From the NCBI GenBank assembly GCA_002007465.1, contig LNAC01000375.1, positions 970,831-1,034,830 of the forward strand: a DNA stretch of 64,000 bases, given 5' to 3'. Position numbers and translations under genes: made by a program. Below, one piece after another: positions 55,640-64,000 of the stretch. The first letter of the stretch is position 1. Each line of letters opens with the position of its first letter. This stretch comes from Ailurus styani. Taxonomy: Eukaryota; Chordata; Mammalia; Carnivora; Ailuridae. A model generated the notes under the pieces. It worked only from the letters and a program-made list of their open reading frames with translations, did no database searches and was not told where the DNA came from.

Positions 55640-56315
55640 ATGAAGATTTCACTTACTACTGTATTTATGGACAAACCTAAGTAAATTTTATATCCTAAAT
55701 TTTTTAGAGAAGTAATTCACTAAAATAGCAGAAACAGATTCAAAGTAACTACAGATACTGAAATTGTCAGACAAAATTGTAAAATAAATGTGTTTAGTGT
55801 ATTTGATGCCTTAGAAGATAAAATTAAACAATGAATCTTGGAACAGTGAAAAACAAAATTAAGATGTTAAAAAAAAAGATAAGATTAAAATTGTGAGCTT
55901 CAGACAAGAATATTTGAAATAAAGCAAAATGATATAAAAATATAATGATGCAGTTCAAATTTAAAGCCCAATGGTGAATTAGCTAGCAGATTAAATACAG
56001 CTAAAGAAATATACTGTCTATTATAAATATAATAAACTGTAAGATAAAGTAATAAACTTTAAGATAAATAAACTGTAAGATAAAGTAAGTTACATAGAAT
56101 GCAGTCTAGGAAGAAAAATGGAAAATATGAAAGAAGGTTAAATATTATGAAGACTAGCATGAGATCGTTGAACATATATCTAATAAAATTTAAATAGGGA
56201 TATAGAATGGGAAAGAAGAAATGCTCAAAAAGATACTGGCTGAAAATTTTCCATTTTCTGCTAAAAGACAATAATCCCAAGATCCGTAGACATCCCAAGG
56301 ATCTAAGGCATACCA
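55640..56315 (+). mobile_element. L1M ORF1 relic
   Basis: Sense; CAGATTAAATACAGCTAAAG, TAGAATGCAGTCTAGGAAGAA, AAATGGAAAATATGAAAGAAG, GATACTGGCTGAAAATTTTCC and GACAATAATCCCAAGATCCGT follow the coiled-coil to RNA-binding part of ORF1 in old L1M elements. No frame remains open. Confidence 0.62.
56026..56090. repeat. Tandem duplication inside the L1M relic
   Basis: AATAAACTGTAAGATAAAGTA occurs at about 56031 and again at 56068, with AATAAACTTTAAGATAAAT between, giving three partial copies of a ~18-19-bp unit. Confidence 0.85.
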
Positions 56316-58740
56316 CGTTAGCATCTAGGGACAAAAGAAAGTGTATATCCTCATGGTCGAAAGAGTGATTAATCATTTGTGCAGTGCTTTTCTGTTGCCT
56401 GCTCATTGCTCAGTCCACTATGAAGTAATTACTTTTTCTTAGACTCATGTCAGTGCTTTCTATCATTGCATCTTCTAATGAAAGCTGTTTACAGCTCATT
56501 TATGTTCTCTGGATATAGTCAGGGCCCATATCTTCCAATCTGTCCCCTCCACTTCTCCCTGGTTCTGAAAATACCAAATTCTTAGCTTCATCCTCTATAT
56601 GGTCCTTGGCTAAATAATGCACTCAACAGATTCTAATTCAAGTTATTTTCACTAAATTACACCATCCTTTGAAGGTCTGCTCTCTTTCCCATATCTCAGC
56701 TATGTTTACTTTCTTCCCAAGAACTTCTCGATCTCTTACATACAACATGGGACTTGAGGAAAGGTGAGGTACCATCATAGTGAAATTTATCTTTGCCTAT
56801 ATGTGCCCTGCTTCCATTTCTGCAATGCCGAAACTCTATGATGTTGGTGAGTTCCTAGAATTCCAGCAAGAAATATAGCCCAAGCCAGCTTTGTTTTGGC
56901 TGTATGCTCATCATATTTAGTTGCTATTATCTCACACACCTCATTTCCACATAGCTCAAGGTCCAGAGTGGCAGAGGATCTGCATATGTGAGACCAAGGG
57001 CTAAAAATCTTGCATGATTTGGTCCTGTTGTTGAAGGTTGCATAAAAGAAAAAAGATGACTTCCCAAATAGGAAAATGTAAGGAAGTATATGTCTAATAC
57101 TTTGAGAAAAAACATTCATGAACTCAAACTTCTTTCTTTGTTTCTTATTTAAGTATATACCTTCAAATCTAGCTTTTAATTGAAAGCTAATATAAATAAA
57201 TTTCAAATTGCCAGACTTTTTCATAAAGGATATGTAAAATAATTATTTCCTTACGAATTAGTCATTAATATGGCATGAATTAAGATAAATATTTTGGAAA
57301 AAATATTTTACTTGATTCAATATTTTTTTTACTATGTAACCATTATACTTCATTGGGTTCTTAATAAGTAACTAAGCAACGTTCATGTATTTATGGTGTT
57401 TTCATTAATTCATGAAATGACATCTTATTTATTTGATATAAAATTTAATGATGATCCATTATTGATCTCAAAAGGACAGGGCAATAATATTTTATGCTAT
57501 CTCAAGACTACAATATTTTAATAATGGATACATGATAATTTACATATTATTAAATAAATATGAGGTCTATCCATTATGATAAAGAATCAAGTTGTATTGA
57601 ATTAGATTATTTTATCAGAATACTAAGATATAATTAATAGGGAAAATTGTTGAAATAATTCAAAGATATTATAAATTAGCTCTTGGAAAACCTAGAAAAC
57701 ATAATTATTTTAAGTGTTAATTATTAACCTTCATAAGCAATAAATTTTGTTTATATCCAAAATATCTTCCTTTTTCAAACAATTTAAGGTCATAATCAGG
57801 CAAAGGGCATTCTAAACCCAAATCAAACTTATCAATCTCATGGAAATCACATATATTGGTTATTGAAGCCATAATGCCAGAACCCTGGCTTGGCTTTGAG
57901 GTGTAATATTCATCATTTTCCCAGTTAGCATTTTATTTTAGTGAAAAATTACTGTGATGTCTGGAATATCACTTACCAAATTACAAACCATGGAAGAAGG
58001 GCATAATACAAATTATAAATGTTTAAAATTTGTCACTGAAAGTAAATAATAAAATGTGATCAAATTTCCAGCAAATTTTGACAATTCTAGAGAGTCCTGT
58101 AATTTTACATATGAGCCCCTTCCAACAACAACAATAAATCTCATTAACATTTTGCCACTATTCAACAAATAGATACTTTACAAGGAAGCTTTTGCCTACC
58201 ACATATTATGGTTACTTTTATCTGGGAGTGGGGCATTATGAACACAGATTCAAAAAGGGGAAGAGGAATAGGAAAAGAATACAGGGTGGAAGGAAGACAG
58301 TACAGTTTTGGGGGTGATATTTTAAAATTAACATCTCCATAAATCAAATATTCTTGAATTCTTTTTCTTCATAGTAATGAAATAATAGACTAGACTTCCA
58401 TTACAGAGTTTCACAATAGTTACAATTCTCAATATGAGGGGTCTTCTGTTTGTATGTGAGAACAGATTTTTTAAATCTGGAATAGTTACATTGGGGGACT
58501 GTACCATGAGATTAACATCTATATACAATAGCTTCAGTTCGTCTCTTTCTCTCAACTTTTTTCACTCACAAAAATGCCAAAAAATATCCTACTTTAAAAT
58601 ACTAAAAAGTTGATTTCTCAGCATGTGAAACTAAAGGCCCATATGAATTATCTGATGTATTTGAAAATTTTAAGAATAAAAAGCATTGTGATTATGGCCA
58701 TAAATTCTCATGGGAGTCCTTATATGATCTTATTATTTAA
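56316..58740. other. Unique sequence
   Basis: 56400-57000 has higher GC but no repeat or exon that I can support. A 145-codon minus frame (56787-57224) has no recognised domain and starts in Lys/Phe-rich sequence. AT-rich from 57200 on. Confidence 0.4.
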
Positions 58741-59730
58741 TGCTCACTTATTTTTTTTTATTCGGAGAGGTACAAATAGTCATAATTACATATCTATATG
58801 CTACAGAAAAATACTTAAATTTGACATATGTATGTAACTGTATTGAAAAATATGCAAATAAAAGCAATACCTTGATAAAGTTTTTTTTTGGGGGGGAGGG
58901 AAGGAATTTGTATTAGGCTACTAAAATATAAACATCAAAATACAGAAAAAAAATAGATCATAATAGCATCTGCATTGCATGAAGACCCATGTGAGCAAAA
59001 GAGTGACACTGAGGAGGAAGTGTGTATGTTCTCTATTACCATTCATTTTCTCCTCCCTTTCTCCTCTCCTCTCCCTTCCCTTTATTCTCTCTCTTTCTCT
59101 GCCTGTAGAATTAGAGATTTCTTTTCAACATATGTAGTTTAATTTCTAATTTTAAATTTTAAATTTAAAACTTCATGAATCACATATATAGCCTCAAAAT
59201 GAAGCATATTTAATATATAAATTGCTTCTGTTTGTATGCATTTAGTGCTCAAATTTCCAATAGGTAGATGATAGCTATGTTTAATTGTGCAGGTCATTAG
59301 TGATTTACATTATCAAAGTCTGGAAACTGAAACTCAGAATTAAAACTGTTGTTATCACTCACCTTACACTTAAGCACTCATTCAAAGACATTCCCCGTCA
59401 CCCCCTGATGCTAGGCTATATTATCTGTTCTGACTGCGTAAGGAATACCTGGATCTAAAGTTTAGATTACAGTACTTAGGTCCTAATTCCCAGAAACTCT
59501 GACTTAGTAAATCTGAGAATTTCTCTAAATGTGTTGTTAATCTGTTCCTCAAATCTAAATTTAGGGTTTGGGAACTTGAACAAACCTGAGCCAACTAGAG
59601 TTGGCACTTGCTGCCCCTCTAAAAATATGAAACATTGTATCTTCATCCTGCTGACCAGGATACAGTACCTTTTAAATTTTTTGCAGCACCAAGCCACAAG
59701 AACTGACTCTTGATAACTGAATCAAAACAG
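58741..59730. other. Unique AT-rich sequence
   Basis: Includes a T(n)G(n) run at 58880-58900 and a 55-bp pyrimidine tract (listed separately). Confidence 0.4.
59049..59103. repeat. Polypyrimidine tract
   Basis: TCTCCTCCCTTTCTCCTCTC-type sequence, almost pure C/T for about 55 bp on the plus strand. Such tracts can form triplex DNA in principle. Confidence 0.85.
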
Positions 59731-59812
59731 TATATATACATATATATATACATATATATACATATATATATACATATATATATACATATATATACATATA
59801 TATATTTATATA
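59731..59812. repeat. (TATACA)n/(TA)n microsatellite
   Basis: About 80 bp of alternating TATATACATATA units, with CA steps every 10-14 bp. It translates as Tyr-Ile repeats and is not coding. Confidence 0.96.
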
Positions 59813-61799
59813 CATTTTATTTCTATAACATCATTAATAACATTCCCTCTTTTAGTCCTGATTTTAATTATTTAAGGTTACTCTTTTTTTCTTGGTTAGT
59901 TCAGCTAAAGGTTTGTTCATTTTTTTTCTCTCTTCAAATAACCAACTATAGATAGAGACAGACAGACATTTATTAAGCATACATAGATAATTATCTAATG
60001 TTAAAGATTGGGGATTTGGAATCATTAAAAGATTCTACTAGAAGGATGCAGAGTGAGGCTCAGGCTGTTTATGAAACAAAGTAACACTTGGTATCAGGTG
60101 ATTTGGACCAAGAATGCATGTTGATGAATTTCCCAAACTTGGACTGAGACCACATTAATACTAAAAAAAAATATCGATGACTACATGGAGGTCTGTGAAA
60201 AGCATGCTTTTGGAACCCAGGTGAAATAATAATAGCAGTATCACATTGTCAAGACATTTAACTATGCATTAAAATTTGATTTAATCACCCATATTGATCA
60301 GCATAAACTTTTACTTGACAAAACTTGACTGTAAATATCACAAACCACCTTAGCAAAATTAAGAAAATTAAGCTATAAACTTTTCTGAAATCCAACATAC
60401 TAATTTAACCTACTGCCCTTCATTGAGAAGCATTCATTGAAGGATTTGTAAGATATTTATTGTCTAAAAGTATAAGGTATTTTATTAATAGATTCTGTAA
60501 TGCCATTTAAAATTATATTCAGAAAAACATACTGTTACTGATATATTCATTGATTGAATAAACTTCACATTTTTAAAGTGCAGCTTCTTAATTTTAACCT
60601 AGCTAAACAATTTCATATTGTTCTAGTTATTTATGATAAGAACTAACTTCTGGCAGTAGTGGGCTTCATTGACTTCAATGGCCAAAAGACAAATAAAACC
60701 TATTGCCCTAGAAATTCAAATTTGAAGTCTATCAGCCACTCAGGCACTTAGGAAAAATGAAAGAAAATAATTTAGTAATAAATTTATGGAAATTAATAGA
60801 TATAGTATTATTTCCTTTTATATTCCTTAAAGAATCTAAAGGCATTTACTAAAATAACCTCATATTTTCCCTCTATTTTACATAATTCCTGCCATTTTCC
60901 TTAATTCTTTTTAAGCCTTAAATCATGTTATGCCTCTTTATTGGTTTGCCTTATTTTTTTCTTACCTTACGTTGTGGGAGTTCTAACATAATAGAAGATC
61001 TCAAATGAATTTTATTAATACTAGACTTAATGGAGAATATTTGCTCATTGAAAACATTAATTTAGTTTTCTATGTTAAAAGAAATTCTTTTTGGAGTCAA
61101 ATTATTATATCCAGAGAAATAATCTTATCACCTTAGTTCACAGCAAATTTTAAGTGGATGTGTGAAATGTGTAATTATATCAGATAAAGTCGGTGAAGAT
61201 AGATTTTATTTTCCAAAATAGGGTAATTTTTTTCCTAATTACCTTTAAAGTATTCCTTTTATTTCTTACCAAAGTATTTCAAATCTAGAAATCTTGAAAA
61301 CGTGCTTAGGGTTGAATTAAGACATCTAAGACTTGAGAAAGTGCTATTTGGGGTCTAATATTTTTATTCCCTCTCACCCACCCCAATAAGTATCATTGAT
61401 GATAAAAGGTATTGCATTTATCTCTAGCACAGATTTTAGAGGTTATTAATTTGCTTCCCCACCTGTTATATACATATGTGCAGTCCAGAATATGTATCTG
61501 TCAAAAAATATCTTGCTTTTAGATCCAACACTGCATACTTGCTGTGATTAATGTGCATTGACAAAGACTCCTCATTTTGTGAAAATATGCATCGTTTTTA
61601 TTGTAAAATTTTATTTTGATTTTATGTTTAAAACTTAACACACTCTCAGTTTCATGAGCCACCAAGAATGTTCTCTAACACCATATCAATAGTAGAATTC
61701 CTATTGTCTCTTAGAGAAGTTGAATATTTTTTTGTATTTTTAACATTCAATTTATTTAAATTCTTCTACTATTTATGTTGGATTGTGGTGTTGGTTTTC
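59813..61799. other. Unique AT-rich sequence, 2 kb
   Basis: No repeat family, gene or RNA recognised. Confidence 0.45.
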
Positions 61800-62035
61800 C
61801 CCCCAACTTTACTGACATATAATTGACATATAACACTGATTAGTTTTAGGTGTATGACATAATGATTTTATATATGTCTATATTGTCAAATGATTACCAC
61901 AGTAAGTTTAGTTAACGTCCATCACCTCAGGTAGTTACAATTTTTCCCCCTTTGGCCATGAGAACTTTTAAAATCTGCACTCTTGGTAGATTTCAAATAT
62001 ACCAAACAATAATTAAACAACAGCAGTTCCGTATG
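61800..62035 (-). mobile_element. L1MA/L1MB-like 3' UTR
   Basis: Antisense; CCCCCCAACTTTACTGACATA, ATTAGTTTTAGGTGTATGACA, CAAATGATTACCACAGTAAG, AACGTCCATCACCTCAGGTAG and CATGAGAACTTTTAAAATCTG. Third copy of this 3' UTR type in the window. Confidence 0.87.
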
Positions 62036-62119
62036 CATTTCTAAAATGCTTTTTCTATCACATATATAAGACTCTAGTAATTATATCACATGCATAACCA
62101 TATAAAAAAGGCTGTTTTA

Positions 62120-62328
62120 GGGGAACCTTGGTGGCTTAGTCGGTTAAGGCTCCGACTTTTGATTTTGGCCCAGGTCATGATCTCAGGGGTTCAGGTTATT
62201 ATCCAGGGTCTTGAGATCCAGCCCCACATCGGTTCCATGCTGCGGGTGGAGCCTGCTTGAGATTCTCTCTGTGCCCCTCCCCTGCTTGCTCGCTCTCTCT
62301 CTCAAAAATAAATAAATAAATAAATAAA
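62120..62328 (+). mobile_element. CAN-SINE, old subfamily
   Basis: Sense; GGGGAACCTTGGTGGCTTAGT, CTCCGACTTTTGATTTTGGC, CAGGTCATGATCTCAGGGG, GTGGAGCCTGCTTGAGATTCT and a long (AAATA)n tail. The body carries an extra GTTCAGGTTATTATCCAGG interval. Flanks GGCTGTTTTA and GACTATTTTTA are a weak duplication. Confidence 0.93.
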
Positions 62329-62410
62329 TAGACTATTTTTAATATGTATGTATCCAATTATTACTATTTATTAGGCACAAATTAATTAGTATGTTAGGAA
62401 AATTTTCCCC

Positions 62411-62620
62411 TTTTTTTTTTTTTTTAAAGATTTTATTTATTCATTTGACACAGAGAGAGAGATTACAAGTAGGCAGAGAGGCAGGCAGAGAGAGAGGAGA
62501 GAGGAGGAAGCAGGCTCCCTGCTGAGCAGAGGGCCCGATGTGGGCCTCGATCCCAGGACCCTGGGATCATGACCTGAGCCGAAGGCAGCGGCTTTAACTC
62601 ACTGAGCCACCCAGGCGCCC
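62411..62620 (-). mobile_element. CAN-SINE, young subfamily
   Basis: Antisense, full length; T(n)AAAGATTTTATTTATTC tail, ATTACAAGTAGGCAGAGAGG, GGGATCATGACCTGAGCCG, head CCACCCAGGCGCCC. Duplication GAAAATTTTCCC at 62398 and 62621. Confidence 0.98.
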
Positions 62621-62639
62621 GAAAATTTTCCCTTTTGCT

Positions 62640-63010
62640 CCAGTCTCCCTTGAGCTTAGTTATGGCCAAATAACTAAGCCTTGGGCAGCCAGTGAATTAT
62701 GAAGAGAAGTGATGCATGCTTCTTCCATGCCAGTTCTAAGAAATCTGCCACAGTACCTCATCCCAACTCTCATAGTAGTTCCCATTCCTTGCTGAATTGA
62801 GTGTCACGCTTAGGTAAATCTTGGTAGTCAAACATAAAACACGCAGTCTCATTCTCCTGAGTCACTGAGTCCCCAGAGGACTCTGAGGCATAGTGGCCTT
62901 ATCACCAACAAAGTTGAAATAGAGAAAAAGAAATAAACTTACATTGCATTCAACTTTTATTTTGGAAGTTATCTGCTACAGAGACTTCTATTAACATAAC
63001 TAATATAAAT
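62640..63010 (+). mobile_element. Ancient dispersed repeat, family E
   Basis: TTATGGCCAAATAACTAAGCC, AGAAGTGATGCATGCTTCTTC, GAGTCACTGAGTCCCCAGAGG, AAGAAATAAACTTACATTGCA and CTACAGAGACTTCTATTAAC resemble an old mammalian repeat (tggccaatgagatgtaag.. agaagtgatgtgtgcc.. gaaataaacttctatt.. acagcagcctaacc). Family unnamed; ends approximate. Confidence 0.45.
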
Positions 63011-63254
63011 TCTTACTGTTACCTTGTTTGTGTTCCTTTGGTGTTTTATGGTTTCAATGGACATTATTTTATTAACTGAGTAATCTAAAAAGAATGGTAA
63101 GTCATTTATGTAATGACCTAATCTAAAAATAGAGATAGAAGAAACAGTGCTAACTGTGAAAATAATCATTGTTGAATGGTTGTGTAGCCATGATTTTTAT
63201 TTTCCTCATACTTAGAAAAAAAAAGGATTATAACAGAAACATACACAAACACAA

Positions 63255-63430
63255 AACAAACCAGTATTTACTGAGCACCTATTATATGTAGCTACAATGT
63301 GCTCTTTGTTTTGCCTGTCATTTTACATTGGTTACTTAATTTTATTCTTTATAGAAATCCACTTATATATGAAGAAACTGAGGTTTAGAAACAAATTGTA
63401 AATGGATATGTTGGAACTAGAATTATATCA
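63255..63430 (-). mobile_element. MIR SINE fragment
   Basis: TTTACTGAGCACCTATTATAT, CATTTTACATTGGTTACTTAA, GAAGAAACTGAGGTTTAGAAA and TTGGAACTAGAATTATATC match the MIR complement (attgagcacctactatgtgc.. gaggaaactgaggc..). Confidence 0.82.
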
Positions 63431-63523
63431 AAGTCCTAATTATGTTATTATTAGTCTAAAGTTTAAAAATACAAGAGTTAATGATGCATAATACTATTTT
63501 ACTGTTAGGAATTTTAAAATGTG

Positions 63524-63715
63524 GTCTTTTTTTTTTATTGAGGGAGAGAAAAAGAGAGTGGGGGAGGGGATGAGGAAGAGGGAGAGAGAGAATCTTAAGC
63601 ATGCTCCATGCCCAGTACTGAGCCCCACTTGGCGTTTAGCCTCACAACCCTGAGATCATGACCTGAACTGAAATCAAAAGTCAGACACTTAACCAACTGA
63701 GCCACCCAGTTACCC
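63524..63715 (-). mobile_element. CAN-SINE, old copy
   Basis: Antisense; T(n)ATTGAGGGAGAG, GGAGGGGATGAGGAAGAGGG body, CCCTGAGATCATGACCTGAAC, AAATCAAAAGTCAGACACTTA, head ACCAACTGAGCCACCCAGTTA. Same old subfamily as the copy at 2018. Confidence 0.93.
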
Positions 63716-64000
63716 CTGTGTTTTTATTTTTAAAATTTTATTTTCTTATTCTTATTTTTCTATCCTAAAAAAATATAGATGAGTCATAGACATTTTCCTT
63801 TCCTTATAATATTTGTAAAGTACTTCTCCTTTAAATATCTGGCTGATTTCTGCAAAGCTTGACTGTTCTTAATTGCTGACTGACATCATTCAGCTGATAA
63901 ACTGTTTCAGCATCATTTAGCTTAGTAAGCACTTGTTTTTATTTTTGTTTTGTTTTGGGGGGTTGCATAAAACATGGAATTTGTAGAGCTCATTTTCCAA
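63716..64000. other. AT-rich sequence to window end
   Basis: Nothing recognised. A TTTTGTTTTGTTTTGGGGGG run lies at 63943-63963. Confidence 0.4.

Noticed and set aside
56787..57224. 145-codon minus-strand open frame as a gene
   Set aside because: Longest non-L1 frame in the window but with no recognised domain, no sign of codon preference and no promoter or poly(A) arrangement. One such frame is expected by chance in 64 kb.
249..63715. SINE copies as functional tRNA-Lys genes or a CRISPR-like array
   Set aside because: They derive from tRNA-Lys but lack the cloverleaf 3' half and acceptor stem. They are dispersed with individual target-site duplications rather than regularly spaced, and the genome is mammalian.

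Overview
This window looks like an AT-rich gene desert or deep intronic/intergenic DNA from a carnivoran mammal, most likely a musteloid (weasel, mink or otter group). The main evidence is about thirty-two copies of the carnivore tRNA-Lys-derived SINE (CAN-SINE). The youngest carry the head 'GGGCGCCTGGGTGGCTCAG', the body 'CTGCCTACTTGTGATCTC' and an AATAAAATCTTT-A(n) tail, which I associate with Mustelidae; the genus is not determined. Carnivore-type LINE-1 3' UTRs, older eutherian repeats (MIR, L2, an MLT1-like LTR, MER20-like and MER2/Tigger-like DNA elements) and microsatellites make up most of the rest. I found no convincing host protein-coding exon, tRNA, rRNA or CRISPR array. The open frames seen are chance frames or belong to dead LINE-1 copies.

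Layout. 0-6 kb: unique AT-rich DNA with seven SINEs and a (CA)n. 6.09-6.85 kb: a 753-bp solo LTR, CpG-rich, bounded by TG...CA and a perfect 6-bp duplication GTTGAA. 7.2-10.4 kb: three SINEs, an MLT1-like LTR, a MIR and a degraded L1M-like block. 11.8-12.6 kb: a young truncated L1, containing a 93-N assembly gap, nested in an older repeat. 13.7-18.5 kb: a SINE-dense stretch with two SINEs head to head 43 bp apart, an L1 tail and an old LTR-like repeat. 18.5-21.5 kb: the emptiest 3 kb. 21.5-30.7 kb: L1M pieces, MER20-like, L2, SINEs and a 1.5-kb antisense L1. 30.7-35.5 kb: mostly degraded or unassigned sequence. 35.5-37.9 kb: an old antisense L1 split by a younger antisense L1 whose unusual 3' side looks like a 3' transduction. 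38-43 kb: mostly unique, with one possible conserved non-coding block near 40.4 kb. 43.25-46.6 kb: an old L1 interrupted by a 3.0-kb L1 that keeps its 5' UTR but has lost the middle of ORF2. 47-51.5 kb: L1 nested in L1M, then an unexplained 1.6-kb stretch of higher GC. 53.2-54.7 kb: a MER2-like transposon with a 1.15-kb L1 inserted at its right end. 55.6-56.3 kb: an L1M ORF1 relic. 56.3-64 kb: unique AT-rich DNA, a (TATACA)n tract, an L1 3' UTR, three SINEs and a MIR.

No genes act together here. The content is a layered record of retrotransposition, and the insertion order can be read from target-site duplications. Family names come from recognition by eye and boundaries of old repeats are approximate. 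I cannot exclude regulatory elements or lncRNA exons in the unique parts, because that needs cross-species alignment and RNA data.
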